From the NCBI GenBank assembly GCA_017996845.1, contig JAGOGF010000168.1:1-5004 (forward strand): a stretch of 5,004 bases of DNA. The letters run 5' to 3'. Within the stretch, counting starts at the first letter, position 1. Every line of letters begins with the position of its first letter. The notes beneath the pieces are model-generated. The model was not told where the DNA came from. It did no database searches and worked only from the letters and a program-made list of their open reading frames with translations. The stretch comes from Butyrivibrio sp. GTDB taxonomy: Bacteria; Bacillota_A; Clostridia; Lachnospirales; Lachnospiraceae. Shown here piece by piece: positions 1-4,584 of the stretch. A program made the position numbers and the translations under genes.

Positions 1-1054
1 GCACAATTTCAGGCCCTTCACATTGTAAATCAACTGCCTCCTTGTCTGCAAAGGGCAGCAAAATCCGATATAAAGTCTTACTATCTGCCATCTGATCGAT
101 CTGATAAATTTCTCTCTGAAACAAAACCTGCATGGGGTCAACGTCTCTAAACAGAATCTCTCCCGCTTCCTGCAGGACCTCCAGTGAACGAAGTTCTCTT
201 GATAATAACGGCAGTCTGAGTTTAGGCACTTCCGAGAAGCTTTGATCAATTTCTTCGAGTCCCTCTTCCTGCATCTGCTTCCAGTTTGAAAAATAGCCGT
301 CCATTGCTTCCTGCGGGAAGATGCGATTGATAATAATTGCATCAACATTATAATTATACAGATATAAACAGGTAAAATTGCGTTTTGCTTCACTGATCAC
401 AATTTTTTCCGGTGTGGTTACGATACGCAGACTCACGACCTCCTTATTCAGCAGCAGCTTCTGCAGCTCTGTAAGCTTATCCATCAAAAACGTAATATCG
501 TCAAATACATTATCCTGCGGCATCGGAATTTTCATTACTGTTTCTACAACAGGCCCTGCCACTTTCACTGCTTTCCGCTTCATCGGCAGCACTTTTTCAA
601 AAATTCCGGCAATGCTCTCCGGATATTTCAGGAGCGATAACGTCTCTCCGGTCGGCGCACAGTCCACAATCAGCGCATCATACTGATTCTGGTTATAGAT
701 GTCCAATATCTTAAAGAGTGAAAAGAGTTCCTCCAGTCCCGGGAATACCAGCAGTTCCTCCACCTCAATACTGTTCTCGCTCCTGCTTGTAAGCAGCTGT
801 TTCATATAGTCTTTCAGATTCCGCCAGCACTTCTCACTCTCATGAACCGTATCGATTTCCAGCGCATCGATCAAATCCGTTACTTTTGTGATCTCATTTC
901 CCAGCTTTAAATCAAAGGAATCACCAAGACTGTGCGCCTGATCGGTACTCAGGATCATAACCCGCCTGCCTGCCTCTGCAAGCCTGCATGCTGTTGCTGC
1001 GGCAACACTGGTCTTACCTACCCCGCCTTTACCGGTATATATAATCACTCTCAT
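1..1054 (-). CDS. ArsA/Get3-family ATPase, second copy (C-terminus cut by window edge)
   Basis: The frame is open from an ATG at 1054 to the left edge (351 residues), so the 3' end is missing. It encodes a SIMIBI-class P-loop ATPase of the ArsA/Get3 type, which use ATP-driven dimer changes to energise a membrane pump or shuttle client proteins. Visible motifs are the deviant Walker A GKGGVGKT (8-15), switch I STDQAHSLGD (36-45, probable catalytic Asp38), switch II DCAPTGETLSLL (131-142), TPEK (214-217) and the nucleotide-base motif NR (243-244). From about residue 327, YRILLPFADKEAVDL opens an HSP20-like domain as in its neighbour. Cysteines 23, 77, 132, 229 and 345 form no CxxC. It is the third gene of the operon and a clear paralogue of the 1371-2549 product. 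AAGGA at 1065-1069 lies 10 bases before ATG 1054, which decides this start. An in-frame ATG at 1075 would add seven residues (MKKDDNN) but has a poorer site. Family assignment is firm; the client or pump partner is unknown. Confidence 0.93.
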   Translation of the reverse strand, partial: MRVIIYTGKGGVGKTSVAAATACRLAEAGRRVMILSTDQAHSLGDSFDLKLGNEITKVTDLIDALEIDTVHESEKCWRNLKDYMKQLLTSRSENSIEVEELLVFPGLEELFSLFKILDIYNQNQYDALIVDCAPTGETLSLLKYPESIAGIFEKVLPMKRKAVKVAGPVVETVMKIPMPQDNVFDDITFLMDKLTELQKLLLNKEVVSLRIVTTPEKIVISEAKRNFTCLYLYNYNVDAIIINRIFPQEAMDGYFSNWKQMQEEGLEEIDQSFSEVPKLRLPLLSRELRSLEVLQEAGEILFRDVDPMQVLFQREIYQIDQMADSKTLYRILLPFADKEAVDLQCEGPEIV

Positions 1055-1070
1055 ATTATTATCATCCTTC

Positions 1071-1110
1071 TTCATATGTCTTTATATATCTTTATATATC
1101 TTTATATGTC
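1071..1110. repeat. Four tandem 10-bp repeats (TTYATATRTC)
   Basis: Four consecutive decamers read ttcatatgtc, tttatatatc, tttatatatc and tttatatgtc. They fill the whole gap between the small helical gene (stop at 1109-1111) and the second ATPase gene, and the first unit contains the alternative ATG at 1073-1075. The outer units share the variant end ATGTC and the inner units are identical. On the transcribed strand each unit gives an A/G-rich ATAAAGA stretch. The 10-bp period equals one DNA helical turn, and copy number changes would alter the spacing between the two genes. Function is unknown. Confidence 0.85.
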
Positions 1111-1378
1111 ACTCAATGTTTATTTTCTTCGATTTCGAGGTTCCGGTCTGTGCTTCGCTTTCCTTCGATGCACTGCCTGTCCCGTTCTCATCCCCGCTCT
1201 TAGCCTGATACTGCATGACCATACCGGCAATTTCGACTATTTCTTTTGTCAGCATTTCTCTTATTTCATGTTCGATCACTTCCAAATGTCTGTTGGTACG
1301 ATCCGGAAACAACGCATGAATTGCCTTCTTCTGATAGTTACCTGCTTCCCTGATTCTGTCTGCCATTTCCTTATTCAT
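1109..1378 (-). CDS. Small helical protein between the two ATPases, unknown function
   Basis: This encodes 89 residues that I do not recognise as a named family. Residues about 3-22 and 27-60 look like two charged amphipathic helices (for example HLEVIEHEIREMLTKEIVEIA), joined by LFPDRTN. Residues 61-89 are a hydrophilic, probably disordered tail rich in G, S, T, E and K, ending SKSKKINIE. There is no signal peptide, membrane segment or cysteine. ATG 1378 is chosen because AGGAGG at 1388-1393 lies 9 bases upstream. An in-frame TTG at 1399 would extend it by seven residues but overlaps that site. The start overlaps the stop of the upstream ATPase by 8 bases (ATGAATAA), which indicates translational coupling, and the ribosome site lies inside the ATPase gene. 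Sitting between two paralogous ATPases, it is best guessed to be a partner, adaptor or regulator of them; this is inference from position only. Confidence 0.8.
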   Translation of the reverse strand: MNKEMADRIREAGNYQKKAIHALFPDRTNRHLEVIEHEIREMLTKEIVEIAGMVMQYQAKSGDENGTGSASKESEAQTGTSKSKKINIE

Positions 1379-2549
1379 CTGCACCCGCCTCCTTTTCAAA
1401 CTGGATATTCAGATCATCCTGCTCATATCTGGCACTTGTGATCGTATATGTTCTCAGCAAATTCGGTAATGGGATGTTACGCTTGAAATTGCCTATTTTC
1501 AGTACCGCATCCGTATTTGTCTGAAAGAAATCAATCTCCTTTTTATCCACAAACGGCAGATGCACTTTCAGTAAATAGCCAAGTTCATTTGTTTCATAGG
1601 TCTCTCTGTCTGATATTGCAATCTGTTTGAAAACCTCTCTCTTTTCCAGCACATCACTGCAAATCCTTGCAACTGCACTGCTTCCTCTGATTTCTTCCCC
1701 ATACCAGGGTATGCGGTACATTGGCAGCGCAGCAAAGCTTTGCTCAATTTCTTTGAGATAGGTTTCCTGTATTTCCAGCCATTGTGTGAAAAATGGATTA
1801 TGAATATCTTCCGGCAGGATGCGGTTGATATAGATTCCGTCTACATTAAAGTTATATAGATTCAGATACATATAATTTCTCTTTGTTTCTTCCACGACCA
1901 TCTTCTCCGGAACCGTGACCAGCCGAATGCTCGTAACTGCTCTGTCTTTCAGCATCTCCTGCAGCCGGAACATTTCGTAATACACTTTCTCCATATCATT
2001 CATTGCAGCTTTATCCGGCATTGTTACCTGAAACATTTTCCTGGAAATTGGAGAAAGGGCACGAACAGCCACTTTTCCGATTGGAAAAAGCTTCTCCATA
2101 TACCAGGACAGCAATTCCGGAAACTTTAATAACGATAATGTTTCACCGGTCGGCGCACAGTCTACAATGATTCTTTCATATGTACCTGCTTTGTAGATTC
2201 TTGCAATTTTGAGGAGTGCAAACAGCTCTTCCATCCCGGGGATCATGCCAAAGTTCTCCAGATTATCCGCATCCATACCCGGCAGCATATTTTTAATTGC
2301 ATTTGTCATCTCTTTAAAATCATTTTCCATTACGGTATTGGGATCGATTTCATACAGATCCAGATTCTCTGACAAAGAAACCGGTTCATTCCCCATCTTT
2401 ATTTCAAAAATATCACCCAGATTATGTGCCATATCAGTACTGACCAGAAGTGTCTTTACCCCCTGCTCTGCACTCAGATAAGCATGTGCAGAACTGACGC
2501 AGCTCTTTCCGACACCGCCTTTTCCTGTAAAAATATAAATGTGACTCAT
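1371..2549 (-). CDS. ArsA/Get3-family ATPase with C-terminal HSP20-like domain
   Basis: This is a 392-residue cytoplasmic ATPase. Motifs in order: deviant Walker A GKGGVGKS (9-16), switch I STDMAHNLGD (37-46, probable catalytic Asp39), switch II DCAPTGETLSLL (130-141), VPEK (213-216) and nucleotide-base motif NR (242-243). Residues about 323-387 match the HSP20/alpha-crystallin-like domain found at the end of many bacterial ArsA-like proteins, with YLLKVHLPFVDKKEID, then a GNFKRNIPLP strand pair and a final DDLNIQFEKE strand. Get3d of cyanobacteria and chloroplasts has a similar ATPase plus alpha-crystallin layout. The CxxC of eukaryotic Get3 is not seen, and no arsB, arsD or arsR is nearby, so arsenite export is unlikely. 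The start at 2549 is set by GGAGG (2558-2562) 8 bases upstream; a longer frame to 2591 (14 more residues) would run through that site. First gene of the operon, it overlaps the next gene and is probably controlled by the adjacent MarR protein. Confidence 0.94.
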   Translation of the reverse strand: MSHIYIFTGKGGVGKSCVSSAHAYLSAEQGVKTLLVSTDMAHNLGDIFEIKMGNEPVSLSENLDLYEIDPNTVMENDFKEMTNAIKNMLPGMDADNLENFGMIPGMEELFALLKIARIYKAGTYERIIVDCAPTGETLSLLKFPELLSWYMEKLFPIGKVAVRALSPISRKMFQVTMPDKAAMNDMEKVYYEMFRLQEMLKDRAVTSIRLVTVPEKMVVEETKRNYMYLNLYNFNVDGIYINRILPEDIHNPFFTQWLEIQETYLKEIEQSFAALPMYRIPWYGEEIRGSSAVARICSDVLEKREVFKQIAISDRETYETNELGYLLKVHLPFVDKKEIDFFQTNTDAVLKIGNFKRNIPLPNLLRTYTITSARYEQDDLNIQFEKEAGADE

Positions 2550-2606
2550 GTCCGTTTCCTCCATTATGAAAATATGATTTATTTTATTCATTATGTGAAT
2601 AGTTCC

Positions 2607-2619
2607 ATGCTCGAAGTAT
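2607..2619. promoter_or_regulatory. Probable MarR operator upstream of the ATPase operon
   Basis: ATGCTCGAAGTAT is an inverted repeat with arms ATGCT/AGTAT around CGA and one mismatched pair. It shares CTCGAAGTATTT exactly with the operator in the marR promoter. It lies about 58 bases upstream of the ATPase start, between the marR terminator and the gene. The promoter itself is less clear. Candidates on the minus strand are CATAAT at 2590-2595 with a poor -35 inside the operator, or TTCACA (2594-2599) with CATATT (2571-2576) at 17-base spacing, which would leave a very short leader. Binding by the neighbouring MarR protein is inferred from the shared motif. Confidence 0.65.
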
Positions 2620-2626
2620 TTGGTCT

Positions 2627-2656
2627 AAAAAAAAGGAATTTTGCAATTCCTTTTTT
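2627..2656 (-). terminator. Intrinsic terminator after marR
   Basis: A 12-bp inverted repeat (AAAAAAGGAATT and AATTCCTTTTTT, 2629-2640 and 2645-2656) with a 4-base loop starts three bases after the marR stop codon. Reading leftward it ends in a run of eight T (2627-2634, partly within the stem). The stem is A/T-rich at its base with a GGAATT core. The symmetry means it could also stop transcription coming from the left. It separates marR from the ATPase operon, so the latter should need its own promoter. Confidence 0.8.
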
Positions 2657-2658
2657 GT

Positions 2659-3144
2659 TTATTCAATTGTGATTTTTCGCACCTTTGTATGGACAGTCTC
2701 TTTCAAACGCTCTTCTTTCATAATACTGATGATCCGGTCCATCATGCGTGTGAATAGCTGCATTTCCTCCTGTGAAAATGACTGCATGATTTTGGAACCA
2801 TAAAATACAACCTCTTTGATGATCGACTTTATCTGCGCTTCACCCTTATTCCCAAGCGTAATGGTTACCACACGCTTATCTTCCTGATTCCGCTGTCTGC
2901 TGACCAGTTCCCGCTTTTCCATTCGGGAAATAATCCCGGATGCGGTATTTAAAGGTGCATGGATATACTCAGCAATCTGCGTCATGTTCACTTCTTTGGA
3001 CTGATACAGTAACCAGAGAATCAGAATCTCATTCTTGGTACAATCCAGTAAGAGATTCTCCCAAAGCTCAGACGAAAGCAAATCCCTTATTTGATCAACA
3101 TATTGATAAATCTGCTGTTCCATCTCTCCAATACGCAACTGCAT
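2659..3144 (-). CDS. MarR-family transcriptional regulator
   Basis: This encodes 161 residues with the MarR winged helix-turn-helix fold; such proteins act as dimers and usually repress until a small ligand or oxidant releases them. Helices at about 8-50 (dimer and core) precede MTQIAEYIHAPLNTASGIISRMEKREL (54-80), the helix-turn-helix with its recognition helix near 63-76. RNQEDKRVVTITLGNKG (85-101) is the wing, carrying the family's D-x-R signature (Asp89, Arg91). Residues about 103-147 form the C-terminal dimerisation helices. Length is normal for the family. ATG 3144 has GGAGGGTGA just upstream (slightly close); an in-frame ATG at 3123 has only a poorly spaced site. It has its own promoter with operator-like repeats and its own terminator, which implies autoregulation. 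A matching operator before the ATPase operon suggests that operon is its main target. The ligand cannot be told from the sequence; Cys35 is the only cysteine, so thiol sensing is possible but unsupported. Confidence 0.93.
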   Translation of the reverse strand: MQLRIGEMEQQIYQYVDQIRDLLSSELWENLLLDCTKNEILILWLLYQSKEVNMTQIAEYIHAPLNTASGIISRMEKRELVSRQRNQEDKRVVTITLGNKGEAQIKSIIKEVVFYGSKIMQSFSQEEMQLFTRMMDRIISIMKEERLKETVHTKVRKITIE

Positions 3145-3166
3145 TCACCCTCCAAAATATATTTCT

Positions 3167-3179
3167 TCTCTCGAAGTAA
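3167..3179. promoter_or_regulatory. Second, weaker MarR operator copy at the marR start site
   Basis: TCTCTCGAAGTAA keeps the CTCGAAGTA core and the right arm of the better operator but only two pairs of the left arm. Its centre is 22 bp, about two helical turns, from the 3189-3201 site, so two dimers could bind the same face of the DNA. It covers the predicted transcription start near 3177. Confidence 0.6.
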
Positions 3180-3183
3180 TTTA

Positions 3184-3212
3184 ATTCTATACTCGAAGTA
3201 TTTTTCTGTCAA
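3184..3212 (-). promoter_or_regulatory. marR promoter (TTGACA-N17-TAGAAT)
   Basis: On the minus strand, a perfect TTGACA (3207-3212) is followed after 17 bases by TAGAAT (3184-3189), one change from consensus. It is placed about 40 bases upstream of the marR start codon. The spacer is almost filled by the operator inverted repeat, the usual arrangement for steric repression of a sigma-A-type promoter. Confidence 0.85.
3189..3201. promoter_or_regulatory. Probable MarR operator inside the marR promoter
   Basis: ATACTCGAAGTAT is an inverted repeat with perfect 5-bp arms (ATACT/AGTAT) around CGA. It occupies the spacer of the marR promoter and touches the -10 box, so a bound dimer would block RNA polymerase. 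Its core recurs at 3167-3179 and 2607-2619. Recognition by this MarR protein is inferred from position and repetition. Confidence 0.7.
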
Positions 3213-3263
3213 GTTCAATCGTCATATTTTCGCATTTACATAATGAAATATACTCAATTTACA

Positions 3264-3590
3264 TTAAAAAAATGTGTTCACAATTTCCATGATCTTTTCC
3301 AAAGTCGCATCTGGCAATTTATCAACTTTATTTGCTCCTCTTGCAAATAAATCCAAAGATTTCAATTGTTCACAAAGAATATAGCCATCGACTGCAAGGC
3401 CTTTGGGAACTTGAATATGCGTTGGAAAATTTCTTTCGGAATGAGTGATCGGGCATATTATTGTAAAATGCGTTTTTGCCATAAAATTCTTTGAACTTAC
3501 CACTAAAGCCGGGCGCATTCCAGACTGTTCATGACCTGATTGTGGTGTGAAATTTGTATAAATAATATCACCGGAATCAAATAATTGCAT
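3264..3590 (-). CDS. mazF: MazF/PemK-family toxin, probable endoribonuclease
   Basis: This encodes 108 residues of the MazF/PemK (CcdB-like fold) family, whose members cut mRNA at short specific sequences unless bound by the antitoxin. Family landmarks are FDSGDIIYTNFTP (4-16), the SGHEQSGMRPALVVS block (18-32) with the expected catalytic Arg26, FTIICPITHS (42-51) with the expected catalytic Thr49, and the YILCEQLKSLD strand-helix (70-80). The C-terminal helix LPDATLEKIMEIVNTFF closes the fold. Length is normal and the gene appears intact. ATG 3590 overlaps the antitoxin stop as TAATG, and GAGG at 3598-3601 lies 7 bases upstream, so I prefer it to ATG 3596, which sits right on that site. I see no convincing terminator between this gene and the marR promoter, so read-through into marR is possible. 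The RNA target sequence cannot be predicted. Confidence 0.92.
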   Translation of the reverse strand: MQLFDSGDIIYTNFTPQSGHEQSGMRPALVVSSKNFMAKTHFTIICPITHSERNFPTHIQVPKGLAVDGYILCEQLKSLDLFARGANKVDKLPDATLEKIMEIVNTFF

Positions 3591-3829
3591 TACCATACCT
3601 CATTTCCGATATCATTATCAAATTTTACCTCCTCCGGAAAACATTCCTCTTTATAACCTTCAAAAAGTTTATCCAGCGTAAGTTTAGAAGAATCTTTATG
3701 CACGAGTATATCATTTCCAGATTTTGATAATATGACTTTGCTTCCGTCTGATAATCCGATTTCTCTCAAAAGTTCGGAAGGAATACGTAATCCGAGACTA
3801 TTCCCCCACTTTTTTATTGTTGCCTGCAT
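3590..3829 (-). CDS. mazE: MazE-family antitoxin
   Basis: This encodes 79 residues. The N-terminal half is an AbrB/MazE-type swapped-hairpin DNA-binding domain (about 1-46), recognised by the characteristic IKKWGNSLGLRIPSELL (5-21) followed by LSDGSKVILSKSGNDILV. The acidic C-terminal tail (about 48-79, with FEGYKEECFPEEVKFDND) is the expected flexible toxin-wrapping segment. It neutralises the MazF product encoded immediately downstream and normally represses the operon with it. ATG 3829 is chosen because AAGGTGG (3838-3844) lies 8 bases upstream; an in-frame GTG at 3841 would fall within that site. The 27-bp palindrome in its promoter is the likely binding site. Typical order (antitoxin first) and size. 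Confidence 0.92.
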   Translation of the reverse strand: MQATIKKWGNSLGLRIPSELLREIGLSDGSKVILSKSGNDILVHKDSSKLTLDKLFEGYKEECFPEEVKFDNDIGNEVW

Positions 3830-3849
3830 ATTTATCACCACCTTCCATT

Positions 3850-3876
3850 ACAAGTATATACATTGTATATACTTGT
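3850..3876. promoter_or_regulatory. 27-bp palindrome, probable MazE/MazEF operator
   Basis: Perfect 12-bp arms, ACAAGTATATAC (3850-3861) and GTATATACTTGT (3865-3876), flank the 3-base centre ATT. The palindrome covers the -10 box and nearly all of the spacer of the mazEF promoter and ends six bases before the mazE ribosome site. MazE-type antitoxins repress by binding such palindromes; the assignment is by position. Confidence 0.8.
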
Positions 3877-3882
3877 TGTCAA
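3853..3882 (-). promoter_or_regulatory. mazEF promoter (TTGACA-N18-TATACT)
   Basis: On the minus strand, a perfect TTGACA (3877-3882) precedes TATACT (3853-3858) by 18 bases; TATATA at 3855-3860 with 16-base spacing is an alternative -10. The predicted start would be very close to the mazE ribosome site, giving a short leader. The -10 and spacer lie within the operator palindrome. Confidence 0.75.
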
Positions 3883-3934
3883 GAAGCACAACACCATCTC
3901 TATATAGAATTAAAAATTTTATAATATAACTTAT

Positions 3935-3950
3935 GACAATTTAAATTGTC
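3935..3950. repeat. Perfect 16-bp palindrome, function unknown
   Basis: GACAATTTAAATTGTC is a perfect palindrome in the 156-base gap between the cysteine-rich gene and mazE, 36 bases past the former's stop and about 50 bases above the mazEF -35 box. There is no loop and no T-run, so it is not a standard terminator. It could be a protein-binding site or a weak processing or termination element. The rest of the gap is A/T-rich with no other recognised signal. Confidence 0.6.
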
Positions 3951-3985
3951 TCTTCTATCACCTTATCAAATACAGTCAAAAAATT

Positions 3986-4423
3986 TCAGCAGTATATTAC
4001 TTTAAACCTGCATTCATCTTCTCCTGATAATATAGTACCGGCACATTCTACAACGCATTGGTGTTTCCCCCATATTTTCTCATTTACATACAGAATACTC
4101 TGTCTGGAACACTCACACAGGTTCGGTGTATTCACGCCTCCCGAGACATGAAGATCACACAGACATTTCGGGAAAATTACCAAATATTCCTTATTGGGAA
4201 TAATCACTTCTCCGCGCACGCCTTCCAATTCATCCAAACGCAGATAAAATGCATCCCGGTCACCATGTACTTCCTGAAAATGCTGTTCATATCGTGCCAT
4301 AACTCCGGAATCCGCGCAGCGCATTGCACAATGTCTGAGCAGCGAGCTTCTGTCCTCTGCCTTCATCTCATCTATACTATCTGAAAAGCCCTTAAACCAT
4401 TCTCTGTAAAAAGATTCATCCAT
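3986..4423 (-). CDS. Cysteine-rich protein of unknown function, possible metal binding
   Basis: This encodes 145 residues with ten cysteines (32, 36, 87, 89, 103, 105, 123, 127, 138, 145). The N-terminal third is helical and charged, with HCAMRCADSG giving a CxxxC pair. The middle reads FPKCLCDLHVSGG (84-96) and the C-terminal part NLCECSRQSILYVNEKIWG (101-119), then a strand-rich end with ECAGTILSGEDECRFKVIY. The clustered CLCxxH and CECS motifs suggest bound zinc or an iron-sulfur cluster, or redox cysteines. The end resembles the general C-terminal layout of small-molecule-binding 4VR-type domains (G-D/E-x-C-x-F), a weak resemblance only. There is no signal peptide or membrane segment, so it is probably cytoplasmic. 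ATG 4423 has AGGAG 6 bases upstream. It has its own promoter and appears monocistronic. I cannot assign a reaction. Confidence 0.85.
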   Translation of the reverse strand: MDESFYREWFKGFSDSIDEMKAEDRSSLLRHCAMRCADSGVMARYEQHFQEVHGDRDAFYLRLDELEGVRGEVIIPNKEYLVIFPKCLCDLHVSGGVNTPNLCECSRQSILYVNEKIWGKHQCVVECAGTILSGEDECRFKVIYC

Positions 4424-4475
4424 GTGCGGCTCCTGATTAAAAAATTTTCATTTTTTGTTTCGTTCTGCTGTGCTA

Positions 4476-4504
4476 ATTATGCTGACAGTTATAACTTTTT
4501 TCAA
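4476..4504 (-). promoter_or_regulatory. Promoter of the cysteine-rich gene (TTGAAA-N17-CATAAT)
   Basis: On the minus strand, TTGAAA (4499-4504) and CATAAT (4476-4481) are each one change from consensus, with ideal 17-base spacing. They sit just downstream of the surface-protein terminator and about 50 bases above the ATG. No clear operator is seen. Confidence 0.7.
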
Positions 4505-4529
4505 TTGTTTTTTTACTTTTTCTGCATAT

Positions 4530-4563
4530 AAAAAATCCTACAGAGCTTTGGCGCTCTGTAGGA
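4530..4563 (-). terminator. Intrinsic terminator of the surface-protein gene
   Basis: A perfect 11-bp stem (TCCTACAGAGC, 4536-4546, and GCTCTGTAGGA, 4553-4563) with a 6-base loop is followed, reading leftward, by six T (4530-4535). It starts 21 bases after the stop codon of the upstream gene, a textbook rho-independent terminator. Confidence 0.92.
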
Positions 4564-4584
4564 CACATTTGTAATTTTAATCTG

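Noticed and set aside
1071..1110. CRISPR-like repeats
   Set aside because: The units are only 10 bp, directly adjacent with no spacers, and no cas genes are visible.
932..1441. Plus-strand open frame of 169 codons
   Set aside because: It lies antisense across three well-supported minus-strand genes with strong motifs and ribosome sites, and its translation has no recognisable domain.
1..2549. Arsenic resistance operon
   Set aside because: The ATPases are ArsA-like, but no arsenite permease, ArsD or ArsR is present. The nearby regulator is MarR-type, and typical metal-binding cysteine motifs are not seen.
2550..2591. Fourteen-residue N-terminal extension of the first ATPase
   Set aside because: The extended frame runs through the strong GGAGG site at 2558-2562, and the family's P-loop normally begins within about 10-20 residues of the start, as it does from ATG 2549.
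2627..2656. Transposon end or attachment site
   Set aside because: The inverted repeat is fully explained as an intrinsic terminator: compact hairpin, T-run, immediately after a stop codon. No transposase or target duplication is visible.
2424..2672. Plus-strand open frame running through the ATPase operon promoter region
   Set aside because: It covers the ATPase P-loop coding region, the operator and the marR terminator in antisense. No convincing gene features.
4058..4384. Plus-strand open frame opposite the cysteine-rich gene
   Set aside because: It is the shadow of the minus-strand gene, which has a good promoter, ribosome site and start.
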